Positions 26,154 to 33,431 of a DNA stretch of 64,000 bases are shown here, piece by piece. The DNA lies in assembly GCA_910576795.1 (NCBI GenBank), contig CAJTIX010000001.1:58326-122325 (forward strand), in the 5' to 3' direction. The notes beneath the pieces were generated by a model that was not told where the DNA came from, did no database searches, and worked only from the letters and a program-made list of their open reading frames with translations. The position numbers were made by a program, and so were the translations under genes. Within the stretch, counting starts at the first letter, position 1. Each line of letters starts with the position of its first letter. Source of the stretch: an uncultured Bacilli bacterium. GTDB lineage: Bacteria > Bacillota_I > Bacilli_A > RF39 > UBA660.

Positions 26154-27484
26154 TTGGATTCACCTCTCATTTCTTTCTTAAAAGGTTCCACATAATCAAA
26201 ATTTAAAACCGCATAGATATTTCCTTTGGTTTTCTTTTGTATATAGGGGATACTTTCTTTAATTTGTTCAAATACAACAATATCTTTTTCAGCAATTCCA
26301 GCATATTTTAACCTAGTAGCAATATCATATCGATGAATTCCAATACAAATAAATTTATGGACCTTATTTTGATTTAGTAATTCGAAATCAATATCATATA
26401 GCCAAGATAAATCATCAAATTGATAACGTCTACTGATTTCTTTCCAACCAATTACAATTGTTTTTTCTTCTTTAAACCGATTAATATAGAGTAGGGATTG
26501 ATTGAAGGTAGAACTATTTTCATTCTTGTTATTTAAGACAGTCACAATTCGATTGTCTATTTCAAATACATCAAATAATTTTTCATTTTTATGAACATCA
26601 GATAATGTTTGACAAATTTTTTCATTTTGTAAATTCAAGATACTCGTAATTGTAAAGGCCGCCAATGTATTGTAAACATCGTAAAGTATAATATAAGGCA
26701 ACTGGATTTTGTAATTATCATTGATGGTAATCGTAGCATTTGTATAATCAACCTTTGTAATTGTATAATCAGATTTTGATTTTTGAAATTGACAATTGGT
26801 ACAATGATAAGAACCGATATTTTCAAAATTATAATAGGTATATTCCAATTTATGATTACAATTTGGACAGTAGTTTAAATTTAAGTTCATAAATTTATTT
26901 TTAGTATAAGAATATTTATTTTTTGAAACAGAATAGTAAGTAATGGGATTTTTAGCTCCAATTACAAATTTTTGTAAATAAGGATCATCTGCATTTAGAA
27001 TGAGGTGCATAGTTGATGTAATTGCTTTTTTGATTTCCTCATAGACAAGATCAAAATGTCCTTGTCTTGGCGGTTGATCTCGACTGATATTGGAGATGAC
27101 AACATAATTAGGTGTAATAGAATCAAATACATATTTTGCATAGCGCTCATCGATTTCATAGACAAGAATATCACATTTGAGTTTACCTGAAAGGGTAGAA
27201 TGTTGTAATAGCAATGTTAAAATACCAGGTGTTAGATTTGATCCAACTTTATTGTGCGCAACTGCGTATCCTTCTTGTTCTAATACTTTTGCAATTAAAG
27301 AAGAGATACTTCCTTTTCCAGAACTTCCTGTTACGGCAATTACAGTTTTTGGGAGGCGAAAATAGGATAGAATTTTATGATTGATTTTGAGAATAATTCC
27401 ACCAGGAAGGGAACTGCCTCGTCTACAAATCTTACCAATGAAAATCAATAGTTTTCCTATAAAAATACATAACATATGATACAT
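26150..27484 (-). CDS. murT: MurT-like lipid II isoglutaminyl synthase subunit
   Basis: A 444-residue Mur-ligase-fold protein. The P-loop is VTGSSGKGSISSL rather than the usual GTNGKTTT, the acidic motif VYEIDERYAKYVF and NISRDQPPRQGHFD are present, and a zinc ribbon CPNCNHKL...YHCTNCQ (about residues 200-230) marks MurT. The C-terminal third is the DUF1727 domain. MurT activates the D-Glu alpha-carboxyl of lipid II with ATP so that ammonia from GatD can amidate it at the membrane. AAGGGTGG precedes the ATG. With an altered GatD, the nitrogen source is in question. Confidence 0.88.
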   Translation of the reverse strand: MYHMLCIFIGKLLIFIGKICRRGSSLPGGIILKINHKILSYFRLPKTVIAVTGSSGKGSISSLIAKVLEQEGYAVAHNKVGSNLTPGILTLLLQHSTLSGKLKCDILVYEIDERYAKYVFDSITPNYVVISNISRDQPPRQGHFDLVYEEIKKAITSTMHLILNADDPYLQKFVIGAKNPITYYSVSKNKYSYTKNKFMNLNLNYCPNCNHKLEYTYYNFENIGSYHCTNCQFQKSKSDYTITKVDYTNATITINDNYKIQLPYIILYDVYNTLAAFTITSILNLQNEKICQTLSDVHKNEKLFDVFEIDNRIVTVLNNKNENSSTFNQSLLYINRFKEEKTIVIGWKEISRRYQFDDLSWLYDIDFELLNQNKVHKFICIGIHRYDIATRLKYAGIAEKDIVVFEQIKESIPYIQKKTKGNIYAVLNFDYVEPFKKEMRGESK

Positions 27485-27637
27485 AAAACCACCCTTATCT
27501 ATTTATCAATATCTATTTCACATTATAGCATATATTTGCTTTTTATGGTAGATTTGGACATTATTTTTCTAGTTTTGTCGAAACTATTATGAATGGGATT
27601 TAGTTGTGATATAGTGTAGAAACAGAAGGTGAATACT

Positions 27638-27877
27638 ATGCGGACAGATTTAGTTTATAGTGATGATGTACTTTATGTTAATGTGGAAGGGAATCTGAAT
27701 AAAAGGGGTGTTTCCAATCTCCAAAAAAAAATGTATTCTGCGATTTCAGAATATGGAATTAGTGATATTGTAATTGATATAAAAGGAACTAATAAAATTG
27801 ATAAGAATGCATTTTATGATATGCTAGATGATTATGATAGTCGTTATGGCGGTAATTTAAAAATAATGGAAAAATAG
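27638..27877 (+). CDS. STAS-domain-like protein
   Basis: A 79-residue protein resembling a STAS/anti-sigma-factor-antagonist fold: YVNVEGNLNKRGVSNLQKKMYSAI, then DIVIDIKGTNKIDKNAFYDMLDDYD. The usual phosphorylated Ser of DxSG is replaced by the GTNKID segment, so phospho-control like SpoIIAA is doubtful. GAAGGTG lies before the ATG at 27638, preferred over an in-frame GTG at 27629. It stands alone before the tRNA-Leu promoter. Function unknown. Confidence 0.6.
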   Translation: MRTDLVYSDDVLYVNVEGNLNKRGVSNLQKKMYSAISEYGISDIVIDIKGTNKIDKNAFYDMLDDYDSRYGGNLKIMEK

Positions 27878-27906
27878 TTCACTTTTTTCTTTTTTTATGG
27901 TATGAT
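27878..27906 (+). promoter_or_regulatory. Promoter of tRNA-Leu and tRNA-Thr
   Basis: TTCACT (27878-27883), 17 bases, TATGAT (27901-27906). Confidence 0.7.
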
Positions 27907-27914
27907 TTCTTCAT

Positions 27915-28000
27915 GCAAGAGTGGTGGAATTGGTAGACACGCAGGCTTGAGGGGCTTGTGAGAATTTCTCGTGTGGGTTCAAGTCCCATCTTTTGCACCA
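27915..28000 (+). tRNA. tRNA-Leu (GAG)
   Basis: An 86-base class II tRNA with acceptor GCAAGAG/CTTTTGC, anticodon loop TTGAGGG (GAG), a long variable arm, TTCAAGT T-loop and encoded CCA. Confidence 0.95.
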
Positions 28001-28006
28001 TATAAT

Positions 28007-28080
28007 GCCGGATTAGTTTAATGGTAAAACAAGTCACTCGTAATGATTAGCTGTAAGTTCGATTCTTACATTCGGCACCA
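28007..28080 (+). tRNA. tRNA-Thr (CGT)
   Basis: A 74-base cloverleaf: acceptor GCCGGAT/ATTCGGC, D stem GTTT/AAAC, anticodon loop CTCGTAA (CGT), T arm GTAAG-TTCGATT-CTTAC and encoded CCA. Its last six bases begin a direct repeat found again at 31941, so it looks like an integration site. Confidence 0.93.
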
Positions 28081-28104
28081 GATTGATAGGAAACTCGAAC
28101 TTTT
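28075..28104 (+). repeat. Direct repeat copy 1 at the tRNA-Thr 3' end (att-like)
   Basis: Thirty bases from GCACCA of the tRNA into the first terminator arm recur without mismatch at 31941-31970. The two copies bracket 3.9 kb of accessory DNA. Confidence 0.85.
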
Positions 28105-28108
28105 ATGT
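28100..28108 (+). repeat. Target-site duplication, left copy
   Basis: CTTTTATGT directly abuts the left end of the insertion sequence; the same nine bases follow its right end at 29125-29133. Confidence 0.8.
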
Positions 28109-29124
28109 TGGAGTTGTCAATAAAAAGTGAACATAAAAAACTCACTTAATACCCTAATTCAGTTCTATATTGAATTGGGGTTTTATAATTTAATGCATAA
28201 GCTGGTCTAAAATTGTTATAATCATTTATAACATCATTAATAAAATCTTGAACATTTTCGTAATTATTAATATTAAAATCAATGAATATTTCTTTCTTTA
28301 ACCAACCATTTAACGATTCAATGATTGGATTATCAGTAGGTGTTCCAATTCTTGACATAGAACGAATTATAGTATAATCTTTAAGTGCATTGTTAAATGC
28401 AATTGAAGAGTATATAGAGCCTTGATCGGAGTGAAAAATTGTATCTAGGTCTTTGTATCCTCTTTTTATTTTTGTTTCTAACATTGCTTCTACTGCTAAT
28501 TTATGATTTAAAGGATTATTACAATTTTTACTTAAAGAAACATCTGAACCTATTATTTCATTATTAAAGACATCGACATAATAAGTCCAATCATAAGGTT
28601 TGCCTTTAAACCATATCTTTGTTGTATCTGTAACTACTTTTTCTAATGGCCTTGTAGTTTTCCAATTGCCATTTATCATATTTGGATATTTGATTGATTC
28701 TTCCCCTGGCTTTTTATATTTAGAATAATGCTTAGATTTTGAATAAATTTTTAATACTTTACATACTTTGTGAATTAGATTATCAGATACTACCCATCCA
28801 GTTTCTCGTTTTATAAGAGCATTTATTCTATGATATCCATAACTTGGTTTCCTTTTATTTTCTAGCGCATCTATTCCACCTGAAATATACTGACGTACCC
28901 ATTTACTAACTATTCCATAACTTAAATCGTATTTTTTTTCTACGTCATGAGTTGATATATTATTATTTATAACCATATCAACAAAGTTTTTCTTTTCTTC
29001 TTTTGACCATATTCTATTCGCTTCTTTTCTTTTCCTTGGCATTTTTTATTCCTCCTTATTTTTTATTATACATTAAAAAAGCAGATCACGAGTTTTTCGT
29101 GTCTACTTTTATCTTACAACTCCA
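28109..29124 (-). mobile_element. IS3-like insertion sequence with internal deletion
   Basis: A 1016-bp element with 5'-TG...CA-3' ends. The left end TGGAGTTGTCAATAAAAAGT and the right end, read inward TGGAGTTGTAAGATAAAAGT, form terminal inverted repeats. It carries one transposase on the minus strand, bordered by CTTTTATGT on both sides. Removing it joins AAACTCGAA to TTCGAGTTT, restoring the terminator hairpin of tRNA-Thr with CTTTTATGT as loop. An AGCAGATCACGA/TCGTGTCTACT hairpin near the right end may shield the transposase from outside transcription. Confidence 0.85.
28146..29042 (-). CDS. IS3-family transposase, probably internally deleted
   Basis: A 298-residue DDE transposase. Residues 12-62 are an OrfA-type helix-turn-helix (IWSKEEKKNFVDMVINNNISTHDVEKKYDLSYGIVSKWVRQY). 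At residue 65 it passes straight into OrfB sequence (YGYHRINALIKRE). The catalytic triad is D139 (TDTTKIW), D206 (HSDQGSIY) and E242 (ESLNGWLKKE) with exact D-35-E spacing. IS3 transposases normally have about 100 more residues (the rest of OrfA with its leucine zipper and the OrfB start), so an in-frame deletion fused the two ORFs. The catalytic core is intact but activity is doubtful. AAGGAGG precedes the ATG. Confidence 0.9.
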   Translation of the reverse strand: MPRKRKEANRIWSKEEKKNFVDMVINNNISTHDVEKKYDLSYGIVSKWVRQYISGGIDALENKRKPSYGYHRINALIKRETGWVVSDNLIHKVCKVLKIYSKSKHYSKYKKPGEESIKYPNMINGNWKTTRPLEKVVTDTTKIWFKGKPYDWTYYVDVFNNEIIGSDVSLSKNCNNPLNHKLAVEAMLETKIKRGYKDLDTIFHSDQGSIYSSIAFNNALKDYTIIRSMSRIGTPTDNPIIESLNGWLKKEIFIDFNINNYENVQDFINDVINDYNNFRPAYALNYKTPIQYRTELGY

Positions 29125-29133
29125 CTTTTATGT
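29125..29133 (+). repeat. Target-site duplication, right copy
   Basis: CTTTTATGT, identical to 28100-28108. Nine bases is longer than the 3-5 usual for IS3 elements. Confidence 0.8.
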
Positions 29134-29272
29134 TTCGAGTTTTAATATACTTAAAAATATGATAGAATATTTATATAGAGCTTAATTAAATTTTGTCAAT
29201 TTAGTAAACACACTTGTATATCGTCAAAAACAATATATGTAAGAATATAATGTAAATTATATAGGAGGTTCA
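29134..29272 (+). repeat. Module leader A
   Basis: From TTCGAGTTTTAATATACTT to the ATG at 29273 this stretch aligns with 31978-32105 before the NUDIX gene: both have CGAGTTTTAATAT, a TTG(T/C)CAATT box, AAACACACTTG and a GGAGG site just before the start codon. The ORFs that follow are unrelated. Confidence 0.65.
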
Positions 29273-29709
29273 ATGTTAGAATTTTTTTTAAATTAGATGA
29301 AAAAGTTGCATTAAAAAATTTTATTCCTGAAATATATACAAATAGAGTATATGAAACTAAGGAGAATACCAAAGAAATATCCGATTCAGATTTTACCAAA
29401 AAAGGAATTTATCGTTTCTATGGGATTTTTACAGGAACAAATCAAATGATAGGATATATAAAATACCATATTTTATTTGATTCTCCTACTTTTGAAATTG
29501 ATAGGATAGAAGTAGAACCCTTTTATCGAGATAAAGGATATGGAACAATGCTTATGAAACAATCTTTGTTTGATTTGATTGCTGATTTTCCCTATTTGGA
29601 AAATGTTAGTGTATGTTCAACTACTGATGCTATTCCATTTTATAGAAAAAATGATTTTATGCCATATTTTGGAGATAATAATTTAATGAAAATTTTACAA
29701 AAAAAATAA
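29273..29709 (+). pseudogene. GNAT acetyltransferase, broken in a T8 tract
   Basis: AGGAGG and ATG at 29273 give MLEFFLN and a stop. One base later in frame, sequence from 29281 is open to 29709 and encodes a GNAT protein: EKVALKNFIPEIYTNRVYE at the start, IDRIEVEPFYRDKGYGTMLMKQSL (acetyl-CoA motif A) and DAIPFYRKNDFMPYF at the end. Nine T instead of eight (29282-29289) would restore a 145-residue protein. The long T tract could be a phase-variable switch, a true null mutation or a sequencing error. Substrate unknown. Confidence 0.75.
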
Positions 29710-29957
29710 TATTTAAAAGTTGTTGAACGTCCTCCCTTAGGGCACCATTAGGTAAAATCGTCGCACCAAGTGACGCTTATATAAATCAGTCTGAAATATG
29801 ATTGATTTTTTTAGTCAGTATCAGTAATTATATAAGCAAGCAACGTGGTATTACTCCCACCAAAATTTTATTATTATTTATTAATTCTAGAATGACTTAT
29901 ATAGTTAATTTTGGTATAATATTTATAGTTAAAGTTTAATGAAATGAGGTGCTACAT
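29710..29957 (+). other. Intergenic module trailer A
   Basis: Contains AGTTGTTGAACGTCC, GGGCACCATTAGGTAAAA and TCGCACC, matching the trailer after the NUDIX gene (32574-32630), and a hairpin AATCAGTCTGAAATATGATTGATT followed by T7 (about 29785-29812) that recurs at about 33568-33592. A GGTATAATATT at about 29914 is the probable -10 region of the next gene. Confidence 0.6.
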
Positions 29958-30863
29958 ATGAATATAGAAAATATCCAAAAAGTATTGTTAGAATGTTATT
30001 CAAAAGATTTATGTTATCCTAAAGTTCAAGATGATTGGAGTGAATTTAATAAATGTTTTGGCATGTGTGCAATAACATCTCTAATCATTAATGATTATTT
30101 TGGTGGGGATATCTGTAAGATCCATGTGGATGGAATTAGTCATTATTTCAACTTAATTGAAAATAAGATTATAGATTTAACTTCAAGTCAATTTAATCAT
30201 GATATAGATTATAAGTATTATCAAATCATAGATAGAGAAAAAATATTAACTGATGATACAAAGAATAGATATAACATATTAAAAACAAGATTAATAATTA
30301 AGTTATTGAATCAAATAGATAAGAAAGTTTATTCTTGTAAATCTTGTGATAAATTAGTGGACAAGTTTCCTAATGATGCAACAGTATTTTTAGGTAAAGA
30401 TCAGACAATAGTTTTAGTTGGAGAAGCACCTGCTAATAATGGTTGGAGAAAAAGTCATAAATTATGGTGTGATATTAATGGTAAAATATTACCTAGTGGA
30501 GTAGTATTACAAAAATTATTTGATATTATAAATAGAGATATTTTTGAAACAACATTTTTAGAATCAGTTAAGTGTTATCCTTTAGAAAGAAAAAATTTAA
30601 AAATTTGTTCCAGAAATTGTAAGAATATAATGTTAGAACAACTAAAAGTTTTAAATCCCAAATTAATTATTACTCTAGGAGAATTTTCGACTAGAAATTT
30701 ACTTAATTTTAAATTTAATAAATTTTTAGATGTAGTTGGTAATATATATGAAGTTAATAATTATAAAATATTGCCTATTTATCATCCTAGTCCAATATCT
30801 CCAAAAAGTTATAAAGGTAATGTTCCTATTTTTGAAAAATTAAAAGGTATTTATAATTTGTGA
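29958..30863 (+). CDS. YunG-like domain fused to a family 4-type uracil-DNA glycosylase
   Basis: A 301-residue two-part protein. Residues about 1-90 match YunG (KCFGMCAITSLIINDYFGGDI, GISHYFNLIENKIIDLTSSQF), a domain of unknown function. Residues about 115-300 resemble [4Fe-4S] uracil-DNA glycosylases: CKSCDKL, VLVGEAPANNGWRKS, a VKCYPLERKN segment with Cys, CSRNC, LNPKLIITLGEFSTRNLL and the IYHPSP motif. The four Cys can hold the cluster. The GEAPG motif reads GEAPAN, so activity is uncertain. GAGGTG precedes the ATG at 29958. The next gene starts 17 bases downstream, suggesting co-expression with RhuM. DNA repair or defence is inferred. Confidence 0.8.
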   Translation: MNIENIQKVLLECYSKDLCYPKVQDDWSEFNKCFGMCAITSLIINDYFGGDICKIHVDGISHYFNLIENKIIDLTSSQFNHDIDYKYYQIIDREKILTDDTKNRYNILKTRLIIKLLNQIDKKVYSCKSCDKLVDKFPNDATVFLGKDQTIVLVGEAPANNGWRKSHKLWCDINGKILPSGVVLQKLFDIINRDIFETTFLESVKCYPLERKNLKICSRNCKNIMLEQLKVLNPKLIITLGEFSTRNLLNFKFNKFLDVVGNIYEVNNYKILPIYHPSPISPKSYKGNVPIFEKLKGIYNL

Positions 30864-30880
30864 AAGGAGAATAATTTACT

Positions 30881-31912
30881 ATGGAAGAAAATAAAAACTT
30901 AATAATTAGAAGTAGTACAGAAGAATTTTTAGTATTTAAAGTTCAAGAAGGAGATAAGGGAATCCAAGTAAGATATGATAAAGATACTTTATGGATGACA
31001 CAAAAAGCGATGTCAGAACTTTTTGATACAGGTATTGATAATATAAATGTTCATTTAAAAAATATATTTGATTCTAATGAATTAGATAAAATTTCAACTA
31101 TTGAAGAAAATTCAATAGTTCAAAAAGAGGGAAATAGAAAAGTAACAAGAAAAGTATTATTTTATAATTTAGATGTTGTTATTTCAGTTGGGTATAGGGT
31201 CAATTCAATACGTGCAACACAGTTTAGAAGATGGGCAACTAATATATTGAAAACATTTACTATACAAGGCTATGTTCTCGATAAAGAACGGATGAAAAAT
31301 GGAATGTTCTTGGGTATTGATTATTTTGAAAAATTATTAGAAGAAATAAGAGAAATAAGGCTATCTGAAAGAAGATTTTATCAAAAAATAACAGATATTT
31401 ATGCTACTAGTTTAGACTATGATAATAAATCACCACTAACAATAGCATTTTTTAAGAAAGTTCAAAATAAAATGCATTATGCTGTGGCTCATCAAACCGC
31501 AGCAGAGATTATTTATAATCGTGTTGATTCCACTAAAGAAAATATGAATTTGACTTCTTGGAAGAATAGTCCTAATGGCAAAATTATGGAATCAGATGTT
31601 GTAATTGCTAAAAACTATTTAACTAAAAATGAATTAAAAGATTTAGAAAGAATAGTGAATGCATTTTTAGATTTTGCTGAAAGTCGTGCAGAAAGACATA
31701 TACCAATGACTATGGAAGATTGGAGTAAAATATTAGATAAATATTTATTATTAGATGAAAGAGATGTTTTAACTAATGCAGGAAAAATATCACATGAACT
31801 AGCTGAAGAAAAAGCATTATTAGAATTTGAAAAATATCGAGTTATTCAAGATAAAAAGTTTGAATCTGATTTTGATAAGTTTCTAGTAGAAGCTAATCAA
31901 GATAGCGATTAG
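30881..31912 (+). CDS. RhuM-family protein
   Basis: A 343-residue full-length member of the RhuM (virulence protein) family: VRYDKDTLWMTQKAMSELFDTGIDNINVHLKNIF, NLDVVISVGYRVNSIRATQFRRWATNILKTFTIQGYVLDKERM and TNAGKISHELAEEKALLEFEKYR. The N-terminal half has a KilA-N/Fic-accessory-like DNA-binding look; the biochemical role is not established. These genes are scattered in mobile and defence-rich loci. AAAGGAG precedes the ATG. It ends 28 bases before the repeated tRNA 3' end. Confidence 0.85.
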   Translation: MEENKNLIIRSSTEEFLVFKVQEGDKGIQVRYDKDTLWMTQKAMSELFDTGIDNINVHLKNIFDSNELDKISTIEENSIVQKEGNRKVTRKVLFYNLDVVISVGYRVNSIRATQFRRWATNILKTFTIQGYVLDKERMKNGMFLGIDYFEKLLEEIREIRLSERRFYQKITDIYATSLDYDNKSPLTIAFFKKVQNKMHYAVAHQTAAEIIYNRVDSTKENMNLTSWKNSPNGKIMESDVVIAKNYLTKNELKDLERIVNAFLDFAESRAERHIPMTMEDWSKILDKYLLLDERDVLTNAGKISHELAEEKALLEFEKYRVIQDKKFESDFDKFLVEANQDSD

Positions 31913-31940
31913 TCATTTTTCGCATACGTGTATCGTTATC

Positions 31941-31970
31941 GCACCAGATTGATAGGAAACTCGAACTTTT
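31941..31970 (+). repeat. Direct repeat copy 2 (att-like)
   Basis: Identical to 28075-28104. It includes GCACCA but no tRNA body before it. The following terminator loop differs (TTTTCTATTATTTAGAAAT), and CGAGTTTTAATATGCTTAAA resumes homology with module leader A. Confidence 0.85.
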
Positions 31971-31977
31971 CTATTAT

Positions 31978-32105
31978 TTAGAAATCCGAGTTTTAATATG
32001 CTTAAATTTATGGTAAAATATTTTTAGAAATTAAATTGATATTGCCAATTGAATAAAACACACTTGCACATCGACATAATCAATGTGCTTTATTTGGAGG
32101 AGTTT
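31978..32105 (+). repeat. Module leader B
   Basis: Aligns with leader A (29134-29272): CGAGTTTTAATATGCTTAAA, ATATTGCCAATTGAATAAAA, CACACTTGCACATCGAC and a final TTTGGAGGAG ribosome site. Confidence 0.65.
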
Positions 32106-32573
32106 ATGGAATATATAAAAACAATGAGAAGATTTGTCGGACATGCACCATTGATGATATGTGCTTGTGGGTGTCTAATATTTAATGAAAAAGGTCAAGT
32201 TTTGCTTCAAAGAAGAAGCGATGACGCATTGTGGGGCAATCCAGGTGGATCTATGGATTTAGGAGAAACTATATATGAAACTATAATTAGAGAGATAAAA
32301 GAAGAAACAAATTTAGAAATTAAGAAAGAGGATTTAAAAATATTCAATATATATTCTGGAGAAGATCAGCATCATATTTATCCTAATGGTGATGAAGTCT
32401 ATTTTGTTAATATTATATTTGAAACGGACATTTATCATGGAGTAATAAAAAGTGACCTTGAAAGTTATGAATTAAAGTTTTTTGACATAGATAATTTACC
32501 ATCAAATATTACAGAACCTTTTAAGTGTGTAGCAAAAGATTTAAAATTTAAAGCCCAAAATGATAATATATAA
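32106..32573 (+). CDS. NUDIX hydrolase
   Basis: A 155-residue NUDIX protein. The NUDIX box lies at about residues 45-67 (GGSMDLGETIYETIIREIKEET), complete with the REXXEE metal ligands. QRRSDDALWGNPGG and YFVNIIFETDIYHG are typical of the ADP-sugar/nucleotide-hydrolysing subgroup. It should cleave a nucleoside diphosphate linked to another group, for house-cleaning or signalling; the substrate cannot be named. GGAGG at 32096-32100. It sits in the second leader/trailer module, in the place of the GNAT gene of the first. Confidence 0.88.
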   Translation: MEYIKTMRRFVGHAPLMICACGCLIFNEKGQVLLQRRSDDALWGNPGGSMDLGETIYETIIREIKEETNLEIKKEDLKIFNIYSGEDQHHIYPNGDEVYFVNIIFETDIYHGVIKSDLESYELKFFDIDNLPSNITEPFKCVAKDLKFKAQNDNI

Positions 32574-32640
32574 AGGTTGTTGTTTTCTCTCTTTCGGGCA
32601 CCATTGAGGTTAAAAGTCGCACTATTACAATTAAATATAA
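32574..32640 (+). repeat. Module trailer B
   Basis: AAAGGTTGTTG, CGGGCACCATTGAGGTTAAAA and GTCGCAC parallel the trailer after the GNAT gene (29712-29765). GGGCACCA looks like a tRNA 3' end. Confidence 0.6.
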
Positions 32641-32676
32641 ATAGAATTCATAATGTATATTGTTAATTTTTAATAA

Positions 32677-32739
32677 CTAATGACCATACAGTGTATGGTC
32701 ATTAGTCTAGGGTTTAATTCCCCGCTGCTTGCCGCGGGG
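32677..32739. repeat. Two adjacent hairpins, the second GC-rich
   Basis: CTAATGACCATAC (32677-32689) and its perfect complement (32693-32705) leave a 3-base loop. Fifteen bases on, CCCCGC (32720-32725) and GCGGGG (32734-32739) enclose TGCTTGCC, a strongly GC-rich palindrome in AT-rich DNA, followed by TAGTTCATTTT. It resembles REP-like palindromes or a mobile-element end. No gene is seen in 32640-33032 apart from this and the next repeat. Confidence 0.7.
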
Positions 32740-32824
32740 TAGTTCATTTTCAATAAAATCTTGCTTCCATATTTTGATGCTTGTTTCAAAATATACAGTG
32801 AGTTAGGATTTTTGTTCTTTATTT

Positions 32825-32989
32825 AATTAACGGGTTGTGCTAGTTAAAAATGAAAATTGTTGAAAATAATGGTTACTTAGAATTTACTGTATAACTAATT
32901 TCGTAAAAATTTAAGTAACAAAAAATAAAGAGTCTATATTTTTCAACGAATATATAAATTTACAAATCAACTAGCACAACCCGTTAATT
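32825..32989. mobile_element. MITE-like element, 165 bp
   Basis: Twenty-one-base perfect terminal inverted repeats: 32825-32845 (containing CGGGTTGTGCTAGTT) and 32969-32989. The 123-bp interior is AT-rich and has no ORF. The structure is that of a non-autonomous miniature transposon mobilised by an IS elsewhere. TTAA at each outer edge could be a target duplication. Confidence 0.75.
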
Positions 32990-33032
32990 ATTAAAATTTA
33001 ATAGTGTAATATTTGTTAGGAGTGAATATATA

Positions 33033-33431
33033 ATGAATACGGTTTGTATTGAAGATGCAACAGCACTTGCACTTATTTATAATTATGAAGCAACACATTC
33101 AATTTCCAAGATGCTAAGGCATAGTCAAATTCAAAAATTTGCTGAGGCAATTAATTTTAATCTTCAACAGTTAAGTAAAGAAATATGGCCAATGGAAGAT
33201 GCAGATTCAATATATTTTAATAGTCAAGATGAAGATGGTAATTGGTATTCAATACTAAAACCTGATCTTGACATTGAAAAAGTTAAACATAGTTATATAG
33301 ATACAGGGTCGTTTTATCTTTGGGTGGCTTCTCAAATGCCCAATGCACTAGAAAAAATTAATATTGAATCTGTAAATGGAAAAATGAAAAAAATAGAAAA
33401 AGAAAGACAAAAATATTTATCTTTAGTGTAA
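33033..33431 (+). CDS. Hypothetical protein in the accessory region
   Basis: A 132-residue soluble protein (MNTVCIEDATALALIYNYEA...SGSFYLWVASQMPNALEKI-like composition) without a recognised family. It has TAGGAG upstream. It lies between the MITE and a trailer-like stretch (33432-33600), so it may be a third cargo gene. Confidence that it is real rests on the ribosome site, length and normal codon use. Confidence 0.5.
   Translation: MNTVCIEDATALALIYNYEATHSISKMLRHSQIQKFAEAINFNLQQLSKEIWPMEDADSIYFNSQDEDGNWYSILKPDLDIEKVKHSYIDTGSFYLWVASQMPNALEKINIESVNGKMKKIEKERQKYLSLV

Noticed and set aside
31915..31946. A complete tRNA gene before the repeat at 31941
   Set aside because: Only GCACCA is present; no anticodon or T arm can be folded from the preceding bases.
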